From assembly GCA_020402865.1 (NCBI GenBank), contig JADBYT010000025.1, forward strand, positions 1-63,072: a stretch of 63,072 nucleotides of DNA. The letters are read 5' to 3'. Numbering within the stretch: the first letter of the stretch is position 1; each line of letters opens with the position of its first letter. The notes under the pieces are model-generated. The model saw nothing but the letters and a program-made list of their open reading frames with translations, had not been told where the DNA came from and ran no database searches. Both the position numbers and the translations under genes were made by a program. The DNA comes from Bacteroidota bacterium. GTDB lineage: Bacteria; Bacteroidota; Bacteroidia; Palsa-965. This document shows positions 36,090-43,409 of this stretch, in pieces.

Positions 36090-37576
36090 TGAGGATGAAG
36101 TATATAGCTGTATTCATTTTTTTTATTGCTGCAACGTGTCTGCACGCGCAAACTCCGTACAAGTTTCAACGTAACTACGGAGGGCTCGGCTATGAGTATG
36201 GTTACGGAATTGTGCAAACGTATGATGACGGTTATGTAATAGCAGGCTCAACCAGCAGCTTTGGTACAACCGACGGGTGGCTGGTAAAAACAGACAGCAT
36301 TGGCATGATGATCTGGAACAAGCGGTATGATTTTTCGCAAATTGATGTGCTTCGAAGTATGGTACTCCTGCCCGATTCGGGCTTTGCACTTGCCGGTTAT
36401 ACCAATTCCACACCCGGTGGCGATTATCAGGGCCTGCTTATCCGCACCGATAAAAACGGCGATACACTCTGGACTCGAAAAACGGGTACCGCCGATTGGG
36501 ATTTCTTTTACGGTGTAACCCATACCTGGGATGGAAATTTTGTATGCGTGGGAGGAACCTACGGCGCCGGAAATGGCGACGAAGACATTTACCTTGTGAA
36601 GTACGCAGCAAACGGCGATACGATCTGGACAAAAACAATTGGCGGCACACGTATGGATGAAGGCCGTTCCATTATAGAAACAAGCGACTCGCTCTTTGCC
36701 ATTGTTGCCAATACCGAAAGCATGGGCGATACACTTGGCGACGGCTGGCTGCTCAGGCTCAATCAGAATGGTGATACACTGTGGACTCACCTGAACGGGT
36801 ATCCAAATTCGCCCGATTTTCTTTATGACTTATGCGATTTTGAGCTGCTCGGCCGGATTTTTATTTGCGGACAATATACGAATGGTGGTCCCGATGAATT
36901 TATTCGTTCTCAAAATTATTCAGGAACTATAAATTTTACTGAAACACCTTTTCCCACCACAGGCATTCAGCGCTTTAATGCTATTACAGTAAATCCTTAT
37001 TCCAATTATTTTGCCGCTATCGGTTTTACCTCTACAATGGGGCATGGCAATGGTGATGCACGTTTTTATACAGATATTCCGGGAGCAGGATATACTACAT
37101 TCGGACAGGGATTGCCTGTACAATACTGGGGAGAAGATGAAGCTTTTGACATAGTAGGCACACGCGACAAAGGCTTTGCCGCCTGCGGTTTTATGACTCC
37201 TTTCGGGCCGCTTTTTCCCGATCTTTTCCTCATTAAGATAGACTCAACGGGCTATTCCACGCAGGTGCTCGGTATTTTTGATTCGCAACAACCGGTTACT
37301 CAGATGCAGGTATTTGCCTATCCGAATCCGGCCAATCAACACACTTCAATTCGTATAAACTCAGAAAGCATCATTACCGAACAACCACAACTGTTGTTAT
37401 TTGATGCAGCAGGCCGCAACGTAACGAATGAGATTCGTTTGCGTTGGAGTGAAACCGGCTTACGCAGTATGGATGCGGAGCTCGATGTATCACAACTTCA
37501 GGCAGGAATCTATTACTATTCGCTGATTACCTCTGATTCTGCTACCCGATCAGGACGGATTGTGATTACCAATTAA
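36089..37576 (+). CDS. T9SS type A sorting-domain protein with beta-propeller repeats
   Basis: The protein has 495 residues. The start overlaps the previous stop by one nt; an in-frame ATG follows at 36095. After a signal peptide (ends CLHAQ) come repeated units of about 45-55 residues with GYVIAGSTSSFG, DGWLVKTD and GDTIWTK, which suits a propeller of Kelch/PQQ-like blades. The last 80 residues are a type A T9SS signal: QVFAYPNPANQHTSIRIN, LLFDAAGRNV and LQAGIYYYSLITSDS. It is secreted to the cell surface. The ligand is unknown. Its operon partners are a lipoprotein and a barrel protein. Confidence 0.85.
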   Translation: MRMKYIAVFIFFIAATCLHAQTPYKFQRNYGGLGYEYGYGIVQTYDDGYVIAGSTSSFGTTDGWLVKTDSIGMMIWNKRYDFSQIDVLRSMVLLPDSGFALAGYTNSTPGGDYQGLLIRTDKNGDTLWTRKTGTADWDFFYGVTHTWDGNFVCVGGTYGAGNGDEDIYLVKYAANGDTIWTKTIGGTRMDEGRSIIETSDSLFAIVANTESMGDTLGDGWLLRLNQNGDTLWTHLNGYPNSPDFLYDLCDFELLGRIFICGQYTNGGPDEFIRSQNYSGTINFTETPFPTTGIQRFNAITVNPYSNYFAAIGFTSTMGHGNGDARFYTDIPGAGYTTFGQGLPVQYWGEDEAFDIVGTRDKGFAACGFMTPFGPLFPDLFLIKIDSTGYSTQVLGIFDSQQPVTQMQVFAYPNPANQHTSIRINSESIITEQPQLLLFDAAGRNVTNEIRLRWSETGLRSMDAELDVSQLQAGIYYYSLITSDSATRSGRIVITN

Positions 37577-37584
37577 CGTATGGC

Positions 37585-38430
37585 TTACTCGCCAATGTGG
37601 TAAAGGGTGAGTCCGGCAATGGGTGTTTCGGTTACTGTTCCGAGCGAAATTCCTTGTTCTTCGGCCACGCGGCGCAGCAGATTGCTGTAATAAAATCCTA
37701 CCGAGCCGGTTACATGCAACGGAAGTTGTGTGGCATTTTCATAGCGCAGAATATGGTGTTTGAAAAATGCGCGGAAGCTGCTGACCACAATTTCTGCACA
37801 CTGCGCATGGTCGATATTCTGATACACAAACTTGCTGAAACCTGCCAGAAACCGGTTGGGCAGCGGCTGCCGATAGACCTGATGCAGTATATCGCCAACG
37901 CTTAGCGGATAGCGTTTCAGAAAACGTTCGCGCAGGGAGGCTTCCATTTCATCATACATAAACAAACGGACAAGGGCCATACCAATATGGCAGCCGCTGC
38001 CTTCATCGCCAAGCATGTAGCCTAATGCCGGACGATTATCGGTGATGGTTGTGCCGTTGTAAAGGCATGAATTGGAGCCGGTGCCCAGAATAGCTGCCAT
38101 ACCGGGCGTATGCAGGCAAAGTGCGCGGGCCGCGCCAAGCATATCGCCGTTTACATGTACTTCGGCGGCTGGGAAAAGTTGCAGCAGGGCATCGCGCACC
38201 ACTGCCGCTTTTTCCTCTGCACCGCAGCCCGCCCCGTAAAAGTGAATGAAATCGGGCTGATGCGCGCCGGTTTCGGGCAGCAGGTACTTGCGCAAACTAT
38301 CGCCAATGCGCGCCGCATCCATGTGGTAAGGGTTGTAGCCTTCGGTCTGAAACTGCTGCAATACGCGGTTTCCCTGCGTAAGACGCCAGTCGGTTTTGGT
38401 GGAGCCGCTGTCGGCAATGAGTTGTATCAC
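37585..38430 (-). CDS. BadF/BadG-type ATPase, GlcNAc-kinase-like
   Basis: The protein has 281 residues and shows the actin/hexokinase ATPase fold: the phosphate 1 loop is LIADSGSTKTDWRL at the N-terminus, phosphate 2 is AAILGTGSNSCLY, and the adenosine loop is VTGSVGFYY. The GYMLGDEGSGCHIG motif is shared with eukaryotic-type N-acetylglucosamine kinases. It has no Cys ligands for an Fe-S cluster, so a sugar kinase is more likely than a CoA-reductase activator. It would phosphorylate a recycled amino sugar in the cytoplasm. It converges with the T9SS operon. Confidence 0.85.
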   Translation of the reverse strand: MIQLIADSGSTKTDWRLTQGNRVLQQFQTEGYNPYHMDAARIGDSLRKYLLPETGAHQPDFIHFYGAGCGAEEKAAVVRDALLQLFPAAEVHVNGDMLGAARALCLHTPGMAAILGTGSNSCLYNGTTITDNRPALGYMLGDEGSGCHIGMALVRLFMYDEMEASLRERFLKRYPLSVGDILHQVYRQPLPNRFLAGFSKFVYQNIDHAQCAEIVVSSFRAFFKHHILRYENATQLPLHVTGSVGFYYSNLLRRVAEEQGISLGTVTETPIAGLTLYHIGE

Positions 38431-38479
38431 ACTACGAATTTAGGAGTTCTCGTGATGATTGGTGCGATGCTACAATACT

Positions 38480-38779
38480 CCGGTGGCTGAGTCCCCGCAA
38501 TTTCTGCGGGGGATCGAAGCCACCGTATCTCAAATGCCATCCGGTGGCTGAGTCCCCGCAATTTCTGCGGGGGATCGAAGCCACCGTATCTCAAATAACT
38601 CCGGTGGATGAGTCCCCGCAATTTCTGCGGGAGATCGAAGCCACCGTATCTCAAATGCCATCCGGTGGCTGATTCCCCGCAATTTCTGCGGGGGATCGAA
38701 GCCACCGAACTCAAATGCCATCCGGTGGCTGAGTCCCCGCAATTTCTGCGGGGGATCGAAGCCACCGTATCTCAAATGC
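38480..38779. repeat. Five-copy 60/61-bp tandem array of nested palindromes
   Basis: Units start at 38480, 38541, 38601, 38662 and 38722. Each holds an outer stem CCGGTGGCT ... AGCCACCG and an inner stem CCCCGCA ... TGCGGGG with the loop ATTTC, joined by a GAGT and GATCGA linker and followed by TATCTCAAATGCCAT. The copies differ by a few substitutions (GGATG in copy 3, GATTCC and GAAC in copy 4). No spacers lie between units. Confidence 0.9.
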
Positions 38780-38796
38780 TGACGCAGCACAATGCC

Positions 38797-39096
38797 TCAG
38801 CTTTCGCGAAACAAATATTTATCGGCTACAAAAGTGCCAAACGGCAGCAGCGAAGCCAGAAAGCCAAGCAAAAGTTTTACAAAACCCCACCCGCGCGAAA
38901 CGCCGGTTTGCAGCAGCAGTATGCAATAGAGAATAAATAAACCGCCGTGCAGCATGCCTACAATGTAATTGGGCTTAGGCATATCGTAGCCGTATTTCAG
39001 CCACATGGTAATGCCGAGTGCGAGAAACGAACAGCCTTCGAGAAAAGCCACAATGCGCAGGCGGCCGAGATCGGTTTTAAGCAGTGATGCAATCAT
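38797..39096 (-). CDS. DUF3817 family membrane protein
   Basis: The protein has 99 residues and three membrane segments. The start RLRIVAFLEGCSFLALGITMWLKYGYDMP and IVGMLHGGLFILYCILLL match DUF3817, in which the EG-x-S, LKY and HG residues are conserved. The function of the family is not established. It lies beside the palindromic array, upstream of the ABC exporter operon's end, on the same strand as the exporter. Confidence 0.85.
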   Translation of the reverse strand: MIASLLKTDLGRLRIVAFLEGCSFLALGITMWLKYGYDMPKPNYIVGMLHGGLFILYCILLLQTGVSRGWGFVKLLLGFLASLLPFGTFVADKYLFRES

Positions 39097-39153
39097 AACT
39101 GCAAAAATAGCATTTGCCTTGCGCGTGGCTGTTCAATTCGGGTTAAACTGCAA

Positions 39154-40905
39154 TTACACTGTGGCCATTTCCTCGCCGGCCTGCTGCCGCCACAAGGCCG
39201 CGTAAAGTCCCTCGCGGTGAATAAGCTGCTGGTGATTGCCCGTTTCTACCACCTGCCCGCGTTCAAGCACGTAAATACGGTCGGCATGCATAATGGTGGA
39301 AAGACGATGCGCTACAAGCACGCTTATTTGCTGCTGCGCGGCTGATACGTGGCGGATGGTTTCGCTGATTTCTTCCTCCGTAAGCGAATCAAGCGCCGAG
39401 GTGGCTTCGTCGAATACGAGGATTGACGGATTGCGCAGCAGCGCGCGGGCAATGGCTATGCGCTGCCGTTCGCCGCCGGATACTTTTATGCCGCCTTCGC
39501 CAATAATGGTGTCGAGGCCTTTCTCGCTCCGCGCCAGAATAGGCATGCACGCGGCTTTCTTCAGCACATCCATCAGCTGCTCCTCACTCGCATCAGGCTT
39601 CACAAACAATAAATTCTCGCGCAGCGTTCCCGAAAACAATTGCGTGTCCTGCGACACAAGCCCGATCTGACGGCGCAAGTCTTCGGGCGCGAGCTCATCA
39701 TAGTTCACCTCGTTATATACAATCGCTCCTTGCTGCGGACGATAAAGTCCGGTAAGCAGTTTGATGATGGTGGTTTTTCCGCTGCCCGATGGGCCAACAA
39801 ACGCAATGGTTTCGCCTTTATTCACTTCAAAACTTACACCGTTAACGGCAGCGCGTCCGGCTGTTTTATGCGTAAACTCAACCGCATTAAATCGAATCGA
39901 TGAAACTGTGCCCAGCTTTTTGGGTGTGGCCGGACGCGGTTCTTTGTCGGCTTTCAGCAAGGCGTTGAAATTCTCAAACGAAACCTGCGTTTCGCGCCAG
40001 ATGTTGATGAACGAACCGATTTCCTGCAGCGGATTGAAGATATAGAACGAGTAAAGGAAAAGCGCGAAGAAATGTCCCGTCTGCAACTGCCCTTTCCACA
40101 CCAGCCAAAGCATAATGCCCGCCAGCACGGTGCGCACAAGATTAATGATAGTGCCCTGAATAAAACTCAGTGTGCGCACTTTCTTCACTTTCTCCAGCTC
40201 AAGGCGGAGAATGCGGTTGGTAATGCTGTTGAGGCGGCGTTCTTCCTGACTGGTGAGGCCGAGCCCTTTTATGAGTTCAATGTTGCGCAGCGACTCGGTG
40301 GTGGAACCGGCCAGTGCGGTGGTTTCCTTTACAATGGTTTTCTGAATGGTTTTGATGCGGCGGCTCAGCACAAAACTCACACCGCCAATTACAGGCAGCG
40401 CGGCCAGATACACGGGCACAATAATCGGACTTTGCTGCCAGGCGTAAAGCGATACAAACACAATGCCCACCAACGCCGAAAACACAATGCTGATGAACGA
40501 TTGTACAAAACGTTCGGTATCGGTGCGTACTTTTTGCAGGATGCCAAGTGTTTCGCCGCTGCGCCGGTCTTCGAAATCCTGATACGGCAGCTCCATGGTT
40601 TGTTTAATGCCGTCGGTATAAATAGCTGCGCCTATTTTCTGCACAATTACATTAATCAGGTAATCCTGAATATTCTTTGCAATGCGCGAAATCATGGCCA
40701 CACCCACCACGCCAAGCAGCAGCCACATAAGGCTTTTCAGAAACACATCGTCAGAAATAGCAGGCCGCAGTGTAATAAATTCATTGATAATTTTGCCGTA
40801 GAGGTGCGGATCGAGAAAGGAAAATAAAATGCTGATGGCCGAAAGCAGCAGTGCAATGCTGGTAAACAGCCAGTGTTTTTTGAAATAAGAATACAGTGTT
40901 TTCAT
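39154..40905 (-). CDS. ABC-type exporter, fused permease and ATPase
   Basis: The protein has 583 residues. Residues 1-310 form six membrane helices of the type I exporter fold. The ATPase half has Walker A GPSGSGKTT, Q-loop IGLVSQDTQL, signature VSGGERQRIAIARAL, Walker B ILVFDEATSALD and H-loop VAHRLST. It is a half-transporter of the MsbA/multidrug type that works as a homodimer or with a partner. It follows the marR gene by 23 nt on the same strand, so export is likely controlled by that regulator. The substrate is not known. Confidence 0.9.
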   Translation of the reverse strand: MKTLYSYFKKHWLFTSIALLLSAISILFSFLDPHLYGKIINEFITLRPAISDDVFLKSLMWLLLGVVGVAMISRIAKNIQDYLINVIVQKIGAAIYTDGIKQTMELPYQDFEDRRSGETLGILQKVRTDTERFVQSFISIVFSALVGIVFVSLYAWQQSPIIVPVYLAALPVIGGVSFVLSRRIKTIQKTIVKETTALAGSTTESLRNIELIKGLGLTSQEERRLNSITNRILRLELEKVKKVRTLSFIQGTIINLVRTVLAGIMLWLVWKGQLQTGHFFALFLYSFYIFNPLQEIGSFINIWRETQVSFENFNALLKADKEPRPATPKKLGTVSSIRFNAVEFTHKTAGRAAVNGVSFEVNKGETIAFVGPSGSGKTTIIKLLTGLYRPQQGAIVYNEVNYDELAPEDLRRQIGLVSQDTQLFSGTLRENLLFVKPDASEEQLMDVLKKAACMPILARSEKGLDTIIGEGGIKVSGGERQRIAIARALLRNPSILVFDEATSALDSLTEEEISETIRHVSAAQQQISVLVAHRLSTIMHADRIYVLERGQVVETGNHQQLIHREGLYAALWRQQAGEEMATV

Positions 40906-40928
40906 GAATGCTGATAAGTGTAAATAGC

Positions 40929-41357
40929 TTAGCCTTCGAGCTGTGAGGCTGCATGATTAAGTTCGGCCACCAATTTGTTGCTTTCTGCTTCTCCCAGAAT
41001 AGCCGAAAATTGTTCGTGAAAATTCTTGCGGCAATCGCTCAGTTGTATGTACAATTGTTTACCCCGGGGCGTGGGATACACATTGGTAAGCTTTCCGTCG
41101 CCGGTGCGGAGCAATAGCTTTTTTTGCTCCAGCTTCTCCATTAACCGCGAAATTGTAGAAGGCGCAAGCTGCAACTGCTTGCTGAGCACACCCGGCTGAA
41201 CGCCCGGTTCATCAAGCACTGCAAGCAGCAAATACCCCAAACTTGGCGACAAGCCCGAGGGTTTCCAGCACATTTCGGCCAGCCGGGTTACTTTGCGCGA
41301 TAAGGCTGTAACTGAGAAGTATGCACAGTGGCAATACTTCGATTCGCATTGTTTCAC
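40929..41357 (-). CDS. MarR-family transcriptional regulator
   Basis: The protein has 142 residues from the GTG at 41357. It shows the MarR winged helix: GLSPSLGYLLLAVLDEPGVQPGVLSKQLQL, recognition helix APSTISRLMEKLEQKKLL and the wing DGKLTNVYPTPRG. The N-terminal CESKYCHC holds several Cys, which could bind metal or sense oxidants, although this is only a possibility. It is the first gene of an operon with the ABC exporter. The palindrome ATTTGTATATACAAAT lies in its promoter. Confidence 0.9.
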   Translation of the reverse strand: MKQCESKYCHCAYFSVTALSRKVTRLAEMCWKPSGLSPSLGYLLLAVLDEPGVQPGVLSKQLQLAPSTISRLMEKLEQKKLLLRTGDGKLTNVYPTPRGKQLYIQLSDCRKNFHEQFSAILGEAESNKLVAELNHAASQLEG

Positions 41358-41361
41358 CGCA

Positions 41362-41390
41362 CAAAGATAACCTCATTTGTATATACAAAT
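41362..41390 (-). promoter_or_regulatory. marR promoter and 16-bp palindromic operator
   Basis: On the minus strand a TATCTTTG -7 box lies at 41362-41369. Upstream, the perfect palindrome ATTTGTATATACAAAT (41375-41390) fills the spacer and overlaps a TTTG -33 element. A dimeric MarR bound here would block RNA polymerase. The GTG start codon lies four nt after the -7 box. Confidence 0.65.
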
Positions 41391-41525
41391 CAGAAATAGA
41401 TGTAAATACATTGACTTTTATCAGTTCCTTCACAGGCAAGCTCCGCGCCGGTTAGTCCTCGCATCAATTTAAACCCGTGAAAATCAAGGCAAGAGCAACA
41501 AAAAGGAAAAATTTTGCTTGAAATG

Positions 41526-41555
41526 TTTGGGAATTAACACAAACACCTATCTTTG
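41526..41555 (+). promoter_or_regulatory. Promoter of the tRNA-Arg gene
   Basis: TTTG at 41526-41529 and TATCTTTG at 41548-41555, 18 nt apart, match the Bacteroidota consensus TTTG / TAnnTTTG; the tRNA begins 14 nt downstream. Confidence 0.7.
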
Positions 41556-41569
41556 CGCCTCTGATTTAC

Positions 41570-41643
41570 GGTTCCGTAGCTCAACTGGATAGAGCATCTG
41601 ACTACGGATCAGAAGGTTTGGGGTTCGAATCCCTACGGGACCA
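41570..41643 (+). tRNA. tRNA-Arg (anticodon ACG)
   Basis: 74 nt fold as a cloverleaf: acceptor GGTTCCG/CGGGACC with a T-G wobble, D arm with GAGC, anticodon stem TCTGA/TCAGA around the loop CTACGGA (anticodon ACG at 34-36), and T arm with GTTCGAAT. The discriminator is A. The CCA end is not encoded. Confidence 0.95.
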
Positions 41644-41644
41644 C

Positions 41645-41678
41645 AAATAGCCTCGGTTTTACCGGGGCTATTTTTTTT
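41645..41678 (+). terminator. Terminator of the tRNA gene
   Basis: 12-bp stem (AAATAGCCTCGG with CCGGGGCTATTT, one T-G pair) and a 5-nt loop, followed by a run of T to 41678. Confidence 0.85.
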
Positions 41679-41744
41679 AGTTTTTCTATGATTTTACAAA
41701 TTGCTTTTAATCAGATACAATAAATTATCCCTATTCTTCAATTA

Positions 41745-42329
41745 TCAATATTTAATCCCTATCGAAAGGTATTTCATCAAATGCAATGCAAATACTACAG
41801 TACTCAATTCATAAAATAAGTTTCCGTCATGGTTTTGATTTTCCAATAAATAGTAAACGCCATATTTGAGTAAAGAGTAAATAGAAATTGCTAAAATCAA
41901 GATAATCATAAGTACCGATGCATCTAATATGGACTTACTTCTCGTAAATAATACAAATTTATTTCTCTTCTTTATAAGAAGATATTTTACTTTCCTGCCA
42001 ACAAAAAAAACAATGACAATACATATCGCAATAATTCCCAAAGGAAAATTCTTATCTTTTTGAATTGTAAAAAAATGAAAAACAAATATTAATTGTATCC
42101 AATCGAAAACAACAAGAAAGATTAAGTTTGAAAGATTTTTATTTGACTTAATTTTATTTCGAATTATTGCCCAAAGCAGAATCGAAATAAGCATAAAGCA
42201 TTGTGACAGAAAAAAACCTTTACTTGATTCAATACTCTGTGCAAAAAGCGTTAAAGCATTAAAAATGCCAAAAACAGTATATAAGTTGACATTTTCGTTT
42301 AAATGATCTTCGATTTTCTTCTCTTTCAT
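41745..42329 (-). CDS. AT-rich hypothetical membrane protein beside the tRNA
   Basis: The protein has 194 residues and five or so membrane segments: TVFGIFNALTLFAQSI, GFFLSQCFMLISILLWAI, LSNLIFLVVFDWIQLIFVFHFF, LGIIAICIVIVFFVG and ASVLMIILILAISIYSLL. No family was recognised. Base use is far richer in A and T (Lys, Asn, Ile codons) than in all neighbours, which points to recent transfer. The place next to a tRNA gene is a common insertion site, but no repeat of the tRNA end was found on the far side. No partner gene is visible. Confidence 0.65.
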   Translation of the reverse strand: MKEKKIEDHLNENVNLYTVFGIFNALTLFAQSIESSKGFFLSQCFMLISILLWAIIRNKIKSNKNLSNLIFLVVFDWIQLIFVFHFFTIQKDKNFPLGIIAICIVIVFFVGRKVKYLLIKKRNKFVLFTRSKSILDASVLMIILILAISIYSLLKYGVYYLLENQNHDGNLFYELSTVVFALHLMKYLSIGIKY

Positions 42330-42433
42330 TTCTATACATTAATAAAATCTCTTTTCGATTAAATTACAAAATATTTTATAATTAATCAATCTTTGTAGAT
42401 AGTAATATGTAAGAAGAAAAAGCAGCTTGCAAA

Positions 42434-43342
42434 TTACTGAATGCTAAACATTAACTGCCCATTCGCAATCACAACCGCCGGCCCCGGAATCTTCACCCAC
42501 CCAAACGTACTGCAAACCACTTTAAGCCATTTACGCTTCACCGGCAACTTCGTCAAATCAATATCGGCCGATAAATACCACTCACGATAACGCGCAAACG
42601 TAAAGCAATTGCCCTGCGCATTGCAGATAACCGGATTGCTGCTGCCGCCGGTCATTCCCCCCGCCCCGTAGCCCACTGCGGCATTCAGCCAGCGCGGAAA
42701 ACGCGTATCGCTGCGCAGAAACGAAGCTACATTGACCGACAGCCAGTACGTTTGGCCGTTGTAGTCTTTCAGCAACTGCTCGGTCCAGGTGCTGCCCAGC
42801 AACGCCGGCCGGTACTGCGCAAATTCGCTTTTGCGGAAACCGAATTTCAGTTGCACACGCTGCTCCTGCCACAGTGCATCCTGCACCAGAAACAGCGCAC
42901 TGCCTGACGCATTGGCCACACAATCGCCCCACGAAAAGCCCCAGCCCGATGAAAAGCCGTCGAGCATTTCGATACCGCTTAAATACAGCATGGGCGTGAG
43001 CACACCATACCAGCGCGCACGCCCCGCAGGCACACCCGCCCAGCGATACGTGCCCGCACTGAGCCGCGCAAGCGCATAACTCGTAAGCGCGTGACCGGCC
43101 TTATCCATTTGCAGCCACTCATCATTATCATCAAAAAAATGAAACGGCTCGCGCGGATAATCGGCATACCACAACTGATTGAGGCCAATGAGCGAACCAC
43201 CGCCCAGCAACACCTGCGTGCCTGTTACCACACGCACACGGCCTTTGTGCGGCTGCGGCGATTTATCGAAAAAACGCAGCGTATCGCCGGCCTTCAAAGC
43301 CAGTGAACACAAACACGCAAACAGCAGCAGGCGAATCTTCAC
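42434..43342 (-). CDS. DUF2279 family protein
   Basis: The protein has 302 residues from the GTG at 43342, which starts a signal peptide (KIRLLLFACLCSLALKA); a TTG at 43369 would add nine residues. DUF2279 marks are clear: LNQLWYADYPREPFHFFDDN, EWLQMDKAGHALTSYAL, then GIEMLDGFSSGWGFSWGD, with conserved His and Asp. The function is not known; it should be periplasmic or at the outer membrane. The downstream end holds barrel-like strands. It stands between the AT-rich gene and the big T9SS protein. Confidence 0.85.
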   Translation of the reverse strand: MKIRLLLFACLCSLALKAGDTLRFFDKSPQPHKGRVRVVTGTQVLLGGGSLIGLNQLWYADYPREPFHFFDDNDEWLQMDKAGHALTSYALARLSAGTYRWAGVPAGRARWYGVLTPMLYLSGIEMLDGFSSGWGFSWGDCVANASGSALFLVQDALWQEQRVQLKFGFRKSEFAQYRPALLGSTWTEQLLKDYNGQTYWLSVNVASFLRSDTRFPRWLNAAVGYGAGGMTGGSSNPVICNAQGNCFTFARYREWYLSADIDLTKLPVKRKWLKVVCSTFGWVKIPGPAVVIANGQLMFSIQ

Positions 43343-43409
43343 TGTGCTAAAATACACCGGCGGCTGCAACTTATGCTGCAGCCGCCGGTAAAATCGTAAT
43401 TAATATTCT

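Noticed and set aside
38480-38779. CRISPR-like array
   Set aside because: The five units follow each other directly and are nearly identical over their full length, so there are no variable spacers, and no cas gene is near.
38427-38790. Reading frames of 86-112 residues through the palindromic array
   Set aside because: They are a product of the repeat. The 61-bp step shifts frame, so the protein repeats break, and no start signal is seen.
41570-42440. Attachment-site duplicate of the tRNA 3' end
   Set aside because: I looked for a repeat of the T-arm and acceptor end after the AT-rich gene and found none up to the DUF2279 gene.
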